Part shown: piece by piece, positions 9,849 to 19,828 of the stretch | How the letters are laid out: the number at the start of each line of letters is the position of its first letter | How positions within the stretch are numbered: position 1 is the first letter of the stretch | Source: Shewanella litoralis | GTDB taxonomy: Bacteria; Pseudomonadota; Gammaproteobacteria; Enterobacterales; Shewanellaceae | DNA: 64,000 bases | Direction of reading: 5' to 3' | Assembly: GCF_009828585.1 (NCBI RefSeq) | Contig: NZ_WSRZ01000004.1 | Coordinates: forward strand, 62,001 to 126,000 | The notes under the pieces: model-generated | The model's database searches: none | What the model saw: the letters and a program-made list of their open reading frames with translations, nothing else | Told to the model about the DNA's origin: nothing | Position numbers and translations under genes: made by a program

Positions 9849-11402
9849 ATGAAAACATATTTATTCATTATTGCCGGCAGCATATTGGCGGTAACGGGGT
9901 GCCAGACGCTCCAGCCTACTGAGCCGCAATCAGACAATGACCCACAAAGTGTTGCCATTAAAGCTAAAAGCAAAAAATCTGCAACTGTCACCCTCGATGA
10001 AATAGAAGAGCAAGTTGCCGAAGTCAATAACTTATGGTTGCGGATAAGCAATCAAATGCAGCTACCAGTAGCCGACAATGCGCTGGTTGCGCAATATCGA
10101 CAGTGGTATTTGGACAATCCAAAGCATCTAGAAATTGTGACACAACGTGCCAGTCCTTTCTTATACTATATTGTTGAACAACTTGAAGCACGCAACCTTC
10201 CCATTGAACTGGCTTTACTGCCTATCGTTGAAAGTGGATTTGATCCTTTAGCCTATTCAAGTAGCCACGCTTCAGGCTTATGGCAATTAACACCACCCAC
10301 CGCGCAGTCATTTGGGGTTAAAACCAACTGGTGGTACGACGGCCGTCAAGATGTCGCATCATCAACGAAAGCGGCGCTGGATTTATTGCAATACTTGTAT
10401 CCTAAAATGGATAACAACTGGCTATATACCATTGCTGCGTACAACTCAGGTGAAGGCCGTTTATTAAGTGCCATTAAGCGTAATCAAAACCGCAGTAAAC
10501 CTGCCGATTTTTGGTCGTTATCATTACCAAAAGAAACCGCGCATTATGTGCCGCAATTACTTGCGTTAGCGGATGTAATTAAACATGCCGATAAATACGG
10601 TATTACCTTAACTCCTATTGAGAATTCACCACAGATTGAAGTGGTGAATATTGAAAGTCAGCTCGACATTAACTTAGCCGCAGACTTAGCTAAAGTCGAT
10701 ATTGTCGATTTAAAAGCAATAAACCCTGGTTTAAAACGATGGGCGACGGCCCCGCAGGGTCCGCATCAGTTAGTTGTACCAAGCGACAAAGCCGCTACCT
10801 TTAAACGCGCATTAGCAACCGTTGAACCTGACTCACGGATTAACTGGGTACGCTACAAAATTAAAGCAGGCGACAGCATTAGCCGCATTGCAGATCAATT
10901 TGAAACGACTGCTACATTAATTCGCAGCAGTAATGGTATTAAAGGTAACAACATTATTGCCGGTAAATTTCTTATTATCCCAGTTGCCGCAAAAGATCCT
11001 GATTTAGCGACCATGACAGCCGATCAAGTACTGGCACGTAAAGCGGTGATCAAATCTAGTCCAAATAAACAGGCTTACACTATTAAGTCTGGCGATTCAT
11101 TATGGAAAATTGCCCAATCGCAACAAGTGTCAGTGGCACAGCTAATGAAGTGGAATAATCTTAAACAACAGTCAACGCTAACGGTGGGAAAAAATCTGGT
11201 TATTTACCCTAATGAAGTCGCCGCCAACAATACAGGTAAAGAGAAAACGGTTAACTATCGTGTTAAATCGGGTGATTCATTGGCTCGTATTGCAACACAG
11301 TATAATGTTACCGTTGCAGAGTTAATTGAATGGAATGGCTTACAAAACAGTAAATTGATCCAACCTGGGCAAATTTTGAAATTGATTGTCACTAATAGCT
11401 AA
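9849..11402 (+). CDS. mltD: Membrane-bound lytic murein transglycosylase D (lipoprotein)
   Basis: Cleaves peptidoglycan glycan strands with 1,6-anhydro product formation. A lipoprotein signal ends at lipobox VTGC (C18). The SLT domain (about 105-245) contains the catalytic E128 in LPIVESGFDP, then SSSHASGLWQLTPPTA and AAYNSGEGR. Three LysM peptidoglycan-binding repeats follow (about 333-378, 402-447, 467-513), each opening with a variant of YxIKxGDSL. 517 residues, somewhat longer than the 452 of E. coli because of the third LysM. A strong terminator follows directly. Confidence 0.95.
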   Translation: MKTYLFIIAGSILAVTGCQTLQPTEPQSDNDPQSVAIKAKSKKSATVTLDEIEEQVAEVNNLWLRISNQMQLPVADNALVAQYRQWYLDNPKHLEIVTQRASPFLYYIVEQLEARNLPIELALLPIVESGFDPLAYSSSHASGLWQLTPPTAQSFGVKTNWWYDGRQDVASSTKAALDLLQYLYPKMDNNWLYTIAAYNSGEGRLLSAIKRNQNRSKPADFWSLSLPKETAHYVPQLLALADVIKHADKYGITLTPIENSPQIEVVNIESQLDINLAADLAKVDIVDLKAINPGLKRWATAPQGPHQLVVPSDKAATFKRALATVEPDSRINWVRYKIKAGDSISRIADQFETTATLIRSSNGIKGNNIIAGKFLIIPVAAKDPDLATMTADQVLARKAVIKSSPNKQAYTIKSGDSLWKIAQSQQVSVAQLMKWNNLKQQSTLTVGKNLVIYPNEVAANNTGKEKTVNYRVKSGDSLARIATQYNVTVAELIEWNGLQNSKLIQPGQILKLIVTNS

Positions 11403-11418
11403 TTGCTATGACACAATA

Positions 11419-11450
11419 AAAAACGGACAAGTGATGACTTGTCCGTTTTT
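11419..11450. terminator. Intrinsic terminator, bidirectional
   Basis: AAAACGGACAAGT and ACTTGTCCGTTTT pair perfectly over 13 bp around a GATG loop, with A-rich and T-rich flanks. It separates the convergent mltD and AsmA-family genes. Confidence 0.93.
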
Positions 11451-11516
11451 GTTTATCGCAATTATTGTATTCACGTTTTATCACTGCAACTCATTATCTC
11501 GTGTTGAGTGACTGGG

Positions 11517-13361
11517 TTAAATACCCAGCTTTTTAAACAAACCCTCTTTGAGTTTTTCTTTGGCTTTATCTGCTTCATCTTTGAATTGGCCTTCCAATAA
11601 CGCTTTTGTATCAATACCAAATTTAGGCTTTTGGAACGTTCCTTTAATGGTTAAGGGTATATCAACCCCTTTGAGTGACTCATCTACCGCATCACCTTGT
11701 CCCGAGAGCGAACCGACAACACTGGTGGTTAATGTGTAATCTAACGCTTCAGAGGCAATATTCGCAGTCCCCTTTCCTTTTAAGCGGATCAAGGGAGCAG
11801 CCATCGCTAAATCGGGATTGGTCACTACTGCATCTTTCATGGTGAAGCTACCGGTTAAACTGGTAAAGTCGGTTTTTAGCTCTTCTTTACTGTCTGCAGA
11901 TAAATCACCTTTCAGCTTTTGTTGAGCACTGCGGATCATTTGCGGAATGTTAACGCCATATAATGAACCGTCAGATACATCAAATTTACCCGCAGCATCA
12001 AGATTCTTTTTCAGGTTATCAGGGATCAAACTTGCGCCACTGCCTTTAACTTCAAGGCTTGCTTGACCTGACAGTAAATCAATCTCGGCAGCATCCATTA
12101 ATAATGGTCTAATGTTTACCCCTGTCAGCTTTTTATCAAATTGATAAGTAGGTACTGATTTGCGTCCATCGAGTTTGGCGCTTAACGCGAGCTTACCTTC
12201 ATATAGATCTGCTGTTAATGACGACAGCGTCAACACACCTTTATTCACGGCCATAGTTAACTGCCAGTTTTGAGTTAGCATATTACTGACTTTAATCGAC
12301 TTCGCCGTCATTTTAACACTTAAATCAATGGTGTTTAGTGCCGTTAAATCCGGCTCAGTACTTGGCACAGTTTCTGTGTTATTAGTGCTATTTTCTACTG
12401 GGGCTTCCTGTTTAGGAAAAAGTGCATCAACATCAATATCACCCACATCTAAAGTCATTGCAATCTTAGGAATACTGTTTGCGTAATTGACTTTTATGTC
12501 ACCGGTTGCGGCAATATCCATCGCTGAAAGTTTAGTGAGCTGTAACTCAATGGTTTTTGCATCTAACGCCATGACTATTTGGGTTGTCATTTCAGCACTC
12601 ACCGACTTATTTGGTAAACTGTCGCCTTGCGCAGAATGGCTCATGGTAAAATCTTTAATCGTAATATGCGTTAACGCTTGGTCAACCTTAAGCTGGCCTT
12701 GACCCGAAGATGCTACAGACATGTCTGGTAAAGTCGCAGAAAACTCATAAGCAAAATCAGCAAATTGCCCTAAGCTGAATTGCCCTAATGTAAAGCTTTT
12801 TAAGCTGAACGTTTGAGTGGTATTGCTCGCCATATCAATTAAGTTGATATTGGTATTGGTGAGTTCAATTCCGCCGATATCTAATGTTTGTAACGCTATT
12901 GCTTGTGCGTCACTATTTTGGTTTGTTGCGGGTATTTCTGCAGCGGCATTTGCCTCACCACTTGCTCCCTCTGCAGATAAACCATCGAAGCTGGTTTTGC
13001 CATTTTTTTGAGTAACTAAATTTAACGTTAAGCCATCGAGTGTTAATAAATCCACTTCAATTTTCTGACTCAATAAAGGCATTAGCGCCACATTGGCCAC
13101 GGCTTCGTTTACATCTAACATGGATGCTGGGGTAAAGTTTTCTGGATTAGAAAGTGAAATACCGCCCAGTTTAATTCCTAATGAAGGAAACACACTCCAA
13201 CTAAGATCATCTGTTATCACTAAATCACGACCGGTTTGTTTTTTCACAGCGTCGACAATTTGCGGCTTAAAATGATTGAGGTCGAAAAACATTGTTAAGT
13301 AGACGGTAATGCCTACAACGAGTGTTAGCACAATTGCTAATAACCACTTTACTACTTTCAT
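11517..13361 (-). CDS. asmA: AsmA family inner-membrane protein
   Basis: 614 residues: an N-terminal transmembrane helix (about 5-25, WLLAIVLTLVVGITVYLTMFF) followed by FDLNHFKPQIVDAVKKQTGR, the signature start of AsmA proteins, and a long beta-rich periplasmic region with a C-terminal AsmA_2-like part (LTGSFTMKDAVVTNPDL). AsmA-like proteins are thought to bridge the periplasm and affect phospholipid transport to the outer membrane. Start preceded by AAGGAAG. It lies 25 nt after the RraA-like gene and is likely in the same transcript. Confidence 0.88.
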   Translation of the reverse strand: MKVVKWLLAIVLTLVVGITVYLTMFFDLNHFKPQIVDAVKKQTGRDLVITDDLSWSVFPSLGIKLGGISLSNPENFTPASMLDVNEAVANVALMPLLSQKIEVDLLTLDGLTLNLVTQKNGKTSFDGLSAEGASGEANAAAEIPATNQNSDAQAIALQTLDIGGIELTNTNINLIDMASNTTQTFSLKSFTLGQFSLGQFADFAYEFSATLPDMSVASSGQGQLKVDQALTHITIKDFTMSHSAQGDSLPNKSVSAEMTTQIVMALDAKTIELQLTKLSAMDIAATGDIKVNYANSIPKIAMTLDVGDIDVDALFPKQEAPVENSTNNTETVPSTEPDLTALNTIDLSVKMTAKSIKVSNMLTQNWQLTMAVNKGVLTLSSLTADLYEGKLALSAKLDGRKSVPTYQFDKKLTGVNIRPLLMDAAEIDLLSGQASLEVKGSGASLIPDNLKKNLDAAGKFDVSDGSLYGVNIPQMIRSAQQKLKGDLSADSKEELKTDFTSLTGSFTMKDAVVTNPDLAMAAPLIRLKGKGTANIASEALDYTLTTSVVGSLSGQGDAVDESLKGVDIPLTIKGTFQKPKFGIDTKALLEGQFKDEADKAKEKLKEGLFKKLGI

Positions 13362-13386
13362 TGTTGCTTCCTTGTCTGTTGTTTTT

Positions 13387-13881
13387 CTATTGTAAAATAG
13401 ACAAATCTAACGATTGCTGACTCACGGCAATACCATTAAGGTCGGCATAAATCATCATGCCAGGTACAACGCTTACGCCCGCAATATCAATAGTGACATT
13501 GACTTCGCCAACATCTTTTTTGTCTGTTTTAATCGGAGTGGTACCTAACGCCTGTACACCAATTTGCATCGCTCCGATTGCGCCTGCATCTCTTACGCAC
13601 CCATTAATAATGATGCCTTCCCAGCCGTTGTTATACGCATTTAGGGCTATCATGTCGCCCAGCAATGCACGCCGAGTTGAACCACCACCATCGACCACTA
13701 ACACCTTGCCATGGCCAGGTTTTGCGAGTTCAGATTTAACCATTGAATTATCTTCAAAGCATTTAACCGTTACTACCTCACCAAAAAATATCGGCTTTGC
13801 ACCAAAAGAGCGCCAAGGCGAAGACAGTAAAGTCAGTTTTTGGGGATAATGATCGAATAAATCAGGTAATAGATCTAACAT
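13387..13881 (-). CDS. rraA: RraA family protein (RNase E inhibitor or HMG/CHA aldolase-like)
   Basis: 164 residues with the RraA/MenG-like core: GHGKVLVVDGGGSTRRALLG, NGWEGIIINGCVRDAGAIG and VVPGMMIYADLNGI. The GxxxDxxxxR (GCVRD) pattern is shared by RNase E regulator RraA and by divalent-metal 4-hydroxy-4-methyl-2-oxoglutarate aldolases, and sequence alone does not separate these. The N-terminus (LLPDLFDHYP) fits gammaproteobacterial RraA. Start follows AAGGAGGA, an unusually strong ribosome binding site. Confidence 0.85.
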   Translation of the reverse strand: MLDLLPDLFDHYPQKLTLLSSPWRSFGAKPIFFGEVVTVKCFEDNSMVKSELAKPGHGKVLVVDGGGSTRRALLGDMIALNAYNNGWEGIIINGCVRDAGAIGAMQIGVQALGTTPIKTDKKDVGEVNVTIDIAGVSVVPGMMIYADLNGIAVSQQSLDLSILQ

Positions 13882-14053
13882 GAGTCCTCCTTGAGAATCA
13901 AAATCTTAGGTTACTGATAATTATACTGTTCAACAAGTTTTGTTAATTATCGATAATCTAATGAATGCTTTTTACACAATTTAACAATGCGAAAGGTGAC
14001 TTAATCATCAAATATGAATATAATCCTAAAAAATAGCGTAGACAATCATACTT

Positions 14054-14368
14054 ATGAGCAACGATTTAAATTTACAACAAATGATGAATGCGTTTGATGA
14101 ATTAGATTTTGAACAACGCACGACGTCAAATCTTGAAAATGCCCGTAATAAGCAACAAATGTCGGCATACATCAATTCGTTAGATTACAGCTTGCGCCGT
14201 TTAATGATTTTACAAGAATCTGTTAATGAGATTGTAGAACAAAAACAATCGGATCTGGTTAAACAAGAATATATCCAAACCTATAAAACCAAAATCATTA
14301 ATTTATCTCGTCAATATAATATTTCATATCAAGACGTCATTAATATTATGGTACAGCTATCTCAATAA
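14054..14368 (+). CDS. Small helical protein of unknown function
   Basis: 104 residues, predicted almost entirely helical and charged, with a coiled-coil-like central part (about 45-80, LRRLMILQESVNEIVEQKQ) and no membrane segment or cysteine. I do not recognise the family. The pattern of a basic/acidic N-terminal helix followed by a coiled coil and a YKTKIINLSRQYNISYQDV end is reminiscent of the oligomerisation half of H-NS-type proteins, without their DNA-binding AT-hook loop; this is only a resemblance by eye. It has its own upstream region of about 170 nt and is convergent with the chemoreceptor gene. Confidence 0.6.
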   Translation: MSNDLNLQQMMNAFDELDFEQRTTSNLENARNKQQMSAYINSLDYSLRRLMILQESVNEIVEQKQSDLVKQEYIQTYKTKIINLSRQYNISYQDVINIMVQLSQ

Positions 14369-14427
14369 TCATTAACCTGTTATTGAGATTATTTAAGTCG
14401 TCAAATTAACAACAATGACGACTTAAA
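14359..14427. repeat. Two consecutive inverted repeats between convergent genes
   Basis: ATCTCAATAA/TTATTGAGAT (10 bp, 11-nt loop, spanning the stop codon of the small ORF) is followed at once by TTTAAGTCGTCA/TGACGACTTAAA (12 bp, 12-nt loop). Neither has a clear U tract, though their position suggests a two-hairpin terminator region. Confidence 0.6.
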
Positions 14428-14470
14428 TCTAATGTAAAAACAGAGAAACCTCCTCAATTAGCAATCTTCT

Positions 14471-16117
14471 TTAGACTTTAAATTGCTCTATAAGAGTATC
14501 AAGGCGCTCTGATCCCCTTTCAATAGCCACACTGCTTTTATTGATCTGTTCATTTTGCGTTCTGTTGTCTAACGACATATCACTAATGCGGGTGATATTC
14601 ATATTGAGTTCGGCAATCACTGCATGTTGCTCTTCAGTCGCGGTCGCAATTTGAATGTTCATTTGTGAAATCTGTCCAATGGATAATTTGATATTATTCA
14701 AGGCGCCCACCACTTGTTGGGTATCATTTACTGTCTCGGTTGATTTGGTTTTAGCGCGAGCTACAGAGGCATTGACAGTATTAATGGCGGTACGAATAGC
14801 ATCAATAATTTGGTTAATTTCATTGGTGGACGCCTGGGTACGACTCGCCAAAGTGCGAACCTCATCAGCAACAACGGCAAAGCCTCGCCCTGCTTCACCT
14901 GCTCTGGCGGCCTCAATTGCAGCATTTAAAGCCAATAAATTAGTTTGATCAGCAATACCTACTATCACATCTAATATCTGACCAATTTTGCTAGAACTGA
15001 CTTGCAGCCCTTTTGCCACTTCCTCTGTTGAGATAAGCTCATTTGATAATTCAGTAATTTTTTTCATTGCCTTATCGACGACATCCGCAGAGATATCAGC
15101 TTCACTGTCTGCTTCATGTGTGCTGTCAGCTGCCAACTTAGCATTTGATGCAACCTCTGCCGCCGTCATCGACATTTGGTTAATCGCCGTGGCGACGTTT
15201 TCTGTCTCAGCTTGTACATTAACCGATATTTGATTAGCCTTTTCGGCAACAATAGCCATGTCCTTTGCTAATCTGCCAGATTCGTTGACAGACTCTCCAA
15301 CCGATTTAATGACTTTTTGAATTTTACTGGTAAATACGTTGAAATGATGGGCGATTTGCTTCAACTCATCATCGCCCTCTTCTGATAAACGTAATGTTAA
15401 ATCTCCTTCACCTTTGGCGATGTTTTCAAATGCGCTAATGGTTTCTCGCATTGGCACTGAAACACTGCGAATGATAAAATACAACAGCGCAATAACAGGC
15501 AACCAAACCAACACAAGTAATAGTAAATAATCACTAATAAATTGTTGTTTATCCGTTTGAATATCATCAACATAAATCCCTGTACCGATAATCCATCCCC
15601 AGGGTCTAAAACGTTTAACAACTGACATTTTAGGACTGGGTTGTTCTTGCTGAGGTTTATTCCACATATAATCAACACGAACAGCATCCTGATTTTCTGT
15701 ACCTTGTATCATCAATTCAAATAAAGCGACCCCGTTAGGATCTTTCATTCCTCTTACCGAGGTATTAACTAATTGTTTGGCAAATGCATGTTGGATCATG
15801 GTGCCTTGGGTATCAATACTAAAATAATATTCGTTGCCCGAATAACGGAGTTTATCGATAGCTGCTAAAGCCATCGCTTTAGCTGCAGCTTCTGTTAGCA
15901 GATTTGATTGGCTATCTTGGTAAAATTTATCCACAATGGTGACAGCTGCATCAACAAGTGCATGTAACTTGGCTTCTTTTTCCCCCACTAAAACAGACTC
16001 AACTCTATTTAATGAGAACCAAAACACAATCACAGTGGCAATAATGGCTAATGCCAACATGCCCATTAATCTATTGGCAATGGTTGTCTTACGGAACAAC
16101 TGATTAAACGTATTCAT
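14471..16117 (-). CDS. Methyl-accepting chemotaxis protein with sCache sensor
   Basis: 548-residue chemoreceptor: transmembrane helix at about 14-35, a periplasmic single Cache (sCache_2-type) domain (about 45-190, with [14 protein letters not shown] and [14 protein letters not shown]), second transmembrane helix (about 195-216), HAMP, and a cytoplasmic signalling domain whose tip reads [18 protein letters not shown]. It would pass ligand information to CheA/CheW to control flagella. sCache_2 domains often bind small organic acids, but the ligand here is unknown. It lacks a C-terminal NWETF-like pentapeptide. No chemotaxis gene is adjacent. Confidence 0.92.
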   Translation of the reverse strand: MNTFNQLFRKTTIANRLMGMLALAIIATVIVFWFSLNRVESVLVGEKEAKLHALVDAAVTIVDKFYQDSQSNLLTEAAAKAMALAAIDKLRYSGNEYYFSIDTQGTMIQHAFAKQLVNTSVRGMKDPNGVALFELMIQGTENQDAVRVDYMWNKPQQEQPSPKMSVVKRFRPWGWIIGTGIYVDDIQTDKQQFISDYLLLLVLVWLPVIALLYFIIRSVSVPMRETISAFENIAKGEGDLTLRLSEEGDDELKQIAHHFNVFTSKIQKVIKSVGESVNESGRLAKDMAIVAEKANQISVNVQAETENVATAINQMSMTAAEVASNAKLAADSTHEADSEADISADVVDKAMKKITELSNELISTEEVAKGLQVSSSKIGQILDVIVGIADQTNLLALNAAIEAARAGEAGRGFAVVADEVRTLASRTQASTNEINQIIDAIRTAINTVNASVARAKTKSTETVNDTQQVVGALNNIKLSIGQISQMNIQIATATEEQHAVIAELNMNITRISDMSLDNRTQNEQINKSSVAIERGSERLDTLIEQFKV

Positions 16118-16644
16118 ACATGCACCATCTCTTTGTGATTTATAATTTTTTTTATTGATCTATCAACACAATTTTTTCTTTAACACGCATATTGTTTAAG
16201 CATTAATAACTGTTGTGCCTAAGTGTATATTTGTCAATCAAGGTGGTTAATTTTTATCGGATAATGTAGTGATAACTGAACGTTCACAACCCGATATTTT
16301 TAAGCTATTCGGTCTGGCATGAAAGCCTAAAATAATGAAGGGATTTGATAAGGTAGGTGACGGTTCAATACCCATGTAAAACGAGATGAGCTATTGATCG
16401 AAAATACTGACCTAGAGTCAAAGTTTCAACTGCATGAACTGCAACTTGGTTTTCACCTACAAGCTTAGCTTAACTAACACTAAAGCTATGTTTTTTTTAT
16501 TAAAAAATCATTTCATCCATAACATCGGCCAACTTTTTACATTTCATTGAAAAATCGATGAACAAAAAGACAAAATTTAATAACATACGTTAACGATGTA
16601 AACACTAGGGTGTGTATTTTAACCTTCTCACTGCGAAATAAAGT
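16118..16644. other. Gene-free intergenic region (527 bp)
   Basis: Lies between the chemoreceptor start and the LysR regulator stop, both on the minus strand. The part next to 16117 must hold the chemoreceptor promoter; I could not find a convincing sigma28 site. The rest is A/T rich with short self-complementary bits (TTCAACTGCATGAACTGCAA) but no frame, tRNA or strong hairpin that I can support. Confidence 0.6.
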
Positions 16645-17589
16645 TCATTGTTCATTTTCAATGCTGACTAAACTTGATCGTTCAACTGCGATTTCAATTT
16701 GTTGCCTAAGCCAAATAAGCGCATGGTCTGACTGAGTATTACTGTGCCAATATAAATGTGTATCGATGTCGGTTAATGCAAATGGTATCTGGATTACTGT
16801 TAAATTAGAGTCCGAAAACTGCAAAGCAATTGAACGTGGTAACGTTAGCATCAGTGCCGTGTTACTGACTATTTTGACTGCTGTTTGATAGGTTTGACAA
16901 CGGTATTTAATATGTCGATTAATCCCCTGCTGTTGCAGCAATAAATCTTCCATCACTCTACCCGTCGGACGACTTGACACCGCAACATGTTGCGCCAGCA
17001 AATAATCTTCCTGGGTTAAAGTGCCGTTGTTGCAAAGATGATGTTGCGGATCAATGAGTACACAAAATGGATCCGACACTAATTGTATGTGCATTAAAGG
17101 AGCATTGACTGCTCGTGCAACATCAATGGCTAAATCAACCTCACCATTGGCAAGTTGTCGTGCGATGTGCTCTCTAGAGAGTGCAATACTGGCAATGTTA
17201 GCTTGCGGGATTAACTCAGCAACGTGATTAATGAGCGCCGGCATAATTTGGCTTTCTAATGCTTCATGAATAGCAATAGTGAATGTTTGCTCTGTTGTTA
17301 ATGGGTCAAACTCGCCGCATTGTTGCAACACCTCTCTAATCCGGTTCAACGCATTAATCAATTGTGGCGCCATACGCTGGCAAGCTGCTGTAGGTTGCAT
17401 TTGCTGGCCTTGACGTACAAATAACGGGTCATTTAATACTAAACGTAAGCGTTTTATGGCGTGACTGACCGCTGATGGTGTAACAAATAACGATTTCGCT
17501 GCCGTTGTCATATTCTGCTCAAAGTACAGCGCTTCAAAAATCTTCAGTAGATTTAAATCAAGTTGTTGAATTGCTTTTGTATCCGCCAT
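16645..17589 (-). CDS. LysR-family transcriptional regulator
   Basis: 314 residues from the ATG at 17589, chosen because GAGG stands 6 nt upstream; the longer TTG start lacks a site. The N-terminal winged helix-turn-helix (about 8-66: LNLLKIFEALYFEQNMTTAA, SAVSHAIKRLR) is followed by a LysR effector-binding domain (about 95-305). LysR proteins usually control the divergently transcribed gene, here the acyl-CoA dehydrogenase operon starting 174 nt away, and often respond to a pathway intermediate. Effector unknown. Confidence 0.92.
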   Translation of the reverse strand: MADTKAIQQLDLNLLKIFEALYFEQNMTTAAKSLFVTPSAVSHAIKRLRLVLNDPLFVRQGQQMQPTAACQRMAPQLINALNRIREVLQQCGEFDPLTTEQTFTIAIHEALESQIMPALINHVAELIPQANIASIALSREHIARQLANGEVDLAIDVARAVNAPLMHIQLVSDPFCVLIDPQHHLCNNGTLTQEDYLLAQHVAVSSRPTGRVMEDLLLQQQGINRHIKYRCQTYQTAVKIVSNTALMLTLPRSIALQFSDSNLTVIQIPFALTDIDTHLYWHSNTQSDHALIWLRQQIEIAVERSSLVSIENEQ

Positions 17590-17762
17590 ATTAACCTCAA
17601 GAAGAAAAATCAATGTGCCACGCCAAAACTATGAGCACCATTCATCGCAAGCTAACATATTTTTTCATTTCATTCACATTGATTACTACGTTATGCTGAC
17701 AACATATGTTTTACAGATCACATTATTAGTGGCTTTTACACTGAGAATACAAAGGTATAAAG

Positions 17763-18983
17763 ATGAATATTTACGCTACAGAAAAATCACAACAATATTT
17801 AGCGAAAGTGAAATCGTTTATAAATGAGCAGATTTTACCTATAGAAGCAGAGTTACTCGCCGAAAACAGACGCATTAATCACAGTAGTGATTGGACTCAA
17901 TGGCAGTTATTACCTCAAATAGAAGCACTAAAAGCACAAGCAAAAGCGGCTGGATTATGGAATTTGTTTTTACCCGACGCCACACTCGGCCAAGGTTTAA
18001 CCTGTGTTGAATACGCACCATTAGCAGAAGAAATGGGGCGTTCTATTTTAGCTCCTGAAATTTTTAACTGTAACGCCCCCGACACTGGCAATATGGAGGT
18101 GCTCTATCATTTTGGGGATGAACAACAGCAAAAACAATGGCTCACGCCTCTACTTACTGGCGAAATTCGTTCTGTGTTTGCCATGACAGAACCTGATGTC
18201 GCCTCATCTGATGCCACAAATATGCAGGCAACCATCATTGAAGATGGCGACGATGTTATCGTTAATGGCCGAAAATGGTGGTCTACGGGATTAGGTCATC
18301 CTAACAGTAATGTCATGATATTTATGGGACTATCTCATCCCGATGCACCAAAGCATCAACGTCACAGTATGGTATTAGTGCCTATCAATACTCCCGGTGT
18401 CAGTATCACTCGAATGTTAACCGCTTATGGTGACTACGATGCACCTTATGGACACGGTGAAATGGAGCTCGTTAATGTCCGTGTACCTAAAAGAAATGTC
18501 ATAATGGGACTCGGAAAAGGTTTTGAAATTGCACAAGGCCGCTTAGGCCCGGGGCGAATTCACCATTGTATGCGAGCTATCGGCGCCGCAGAACGTGCTT
18601 TAGCCTTAGCAATTGAACGCGGATTATCTCGCGTTGCTTTCGGCCAGCCCATTATAAAGCTTGGTGGAAATTTAGAGCGAATTGCTCAAGCCCGTATGAG
18701 CATTGAACAAGCACGATTATTGACCCTCAATGCCGCGTGGAAAATCGATAATCTGGGTGTAAAACACGCTATGACTGATATTTCTGCAATAAAAGTGGTC
18801 GTACCCAATATGTTAACCCAAGTGGTTGATATGGCGATTCAACTCTATGGCGGCGCGGGGATGAATCACGACTCGCCATTGGCCGGTTTTGCCACAATGG
18901 CGCGCAGTTTACGTTTAGCCGACGGCCCAGATGAAGTGCACATGGCCATGGTGTCACGCCTAGAATTAGCAAAATACAAATAA
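17763..18983 (+). CDS. Acyl-CoA dehydrogenase of the ACAD10/11 type
   Basis: 406-residue flavoprotein with the acyl-CoA dehydrogenase fold: N-terminal helical domain, the FAMTEPDVASSDATN FAD/substrate segment, and the C-terminal helical domain with QLYGGAGM and LRLADGPDEVHMA. The last motif is characteristic of the ACAD10/11 subgroup, in which it replaces the usual YEGTSEI-like region. In these enzymes the domain acts together with an APH-like kinase on hydroxyacyl-CoAs, and exactly such a kinase is two genes downstream. First gene of the operon, next to the divergent LysR. Fold certain, substrate inferred. Confidence 0.88.
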   Translation: MNIYATEKSQQYLAKVKSFINEQILPIEAELLAENRRINHSSDWTQWQLLPQIEALKAQAKAAGLWNLFLPDATLGQGLTCVEYAPLAEEMGRSILAPEIFNCNAPDTGNMEVLYHFGDEQQQKQWLTPLLTGEIRSVFAMTEPDVASSDATNMQATIIEDGDDVIVNGRKWWSTGLGHPNSNVMIFMGLSHPDAPKHQRHSMVLVPINTPGVSITRMLTAYGDYDAPYGHGEMELVNVRVPKRNVIMGLGKGFEIAQGRLGPGRIHHCMRAIGAAERALALAIERGLSRVAFGQPIIKLGGNLERIAQARMSIEQARLLTLNAAWKIDNLGVKHAMTDISAIKVVVPNMLTQVVDMAIQLYGGAGMNHDSPLAGFATMARSLRLADGPDEVHMAMVSRLELAKYK

Positions 18984-18994
18984 CGGTGATGACA

Positions 18995-19828
18995 ATGAAA
19001 ACAAAACAACAACATGTGCTTATTACCGGCGCAGCATCAGGTTTAGGCAAAGCATTGGCGCTTAAATGGGCAAGTCAGCATGCTGAAGTGTGCGTTGCCG
19101 ATATTAATCAGCACGCTGGCGAACAAGTCTGCCAGGAAATAAACGCGTTAGGTGGAAAAGCATTTTTTGTGCCTTGCGATATCACCAATACAGACAGCAT
19201 TACTGCGCTGATGAAAAACGTGCAATCACGTTGGCAGCATATTGATTTATTGGTCAACAATGCCGGCGTAGCCACTGCAGATAAAATAGAAACAGAGCCA
19301 ATGTTGCAATGGCGCTGGGTAATGGAAATCAATGTGTTTGGTATGGTAAATATGTGCCAGCAATTTGTGCCCTTTTTTAAGCAACAAGGTTATGGCAGCA
19401 TACTCAATGTTGCCTCGCAAGCAGGCTTGACACCTATTCCGTTTATGTCGAGCTATAACGCCTCAAAAGCCGCTGTGGTGTCATTGTCAGAAACATTACG
19501 ACTTGAACTTGCCGATGACAATATTAATGTCAGTGTGTTATGCCCAGGTTTTTTTAAAACTAATCTAGGCAGTAGCTTACGTACTCAATTGCCTACAATG
19601 GAAAAACTGTTAGGTAAACTTTTTGATAAGTCTCCCATCAATGCTGCTCAAGTAGCCGACATAGCCTATCAAGGTGAGACAAATAAACAGTTTATGTTAT
19701 TAACGCACCAACAGGGCAAACGTTTATATTGGTTAAAACGTTTACTGCCGCTTAGCTGGTATTTTAAATTGGTATTAAAGCAAACGCTTAGATTAAGACA
19801 ATTGTTAAAGGATGAGCACACTAAATGA
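18995..19828 (+). CDS. SDR-family oxidoreductase
   Basis: Classical short-chain dehydrogenase: TGAASGLGK nucleotide-binding loop near the N-terminus, NNAG(V) motif, catalytic S and YNASK (SSYNASKAAVVSLSE). An aspartate in VCVADINQ at the end of beta-2 suggests NAD(H) preference. The C-terminal extension (LLTHQQGKRLYWLKRLLP) is basic and hydrophobic, perhaps membrane-associated. The start could be GTG 18986, ATG 18989 or ATG 18995; the last is best placed behind GGTG. It overlaps the next gene by ATGA, implying translational coupling. Probable hydroxyacyl oxidation or reduction; substrate unknown. Confidence 0.88.
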   Translation: MKTKQQHVLITGAASGLGKALALKWASQHAEVCVADINQHAGEQVCQEINALGGKAFFVPCDITNTDSITALMKNVQSRWQHIDLLVNNAGVATADKIETEPMLQWRWVMEINVFGMVNMCQQFVPFFKQQGYGSILNVASQAGLTPIPFMSSYNASKAAVVSLSETLRLELADDNINVSVLCPGFFKTNLGSSLRTQLPTMEKLLGKLFDKSPINAAQVADIAYQGETNKQFMLLTHQQGKRLYWLKRLLPLSWYFKLVLKQTLRLRQLLKDEHTK

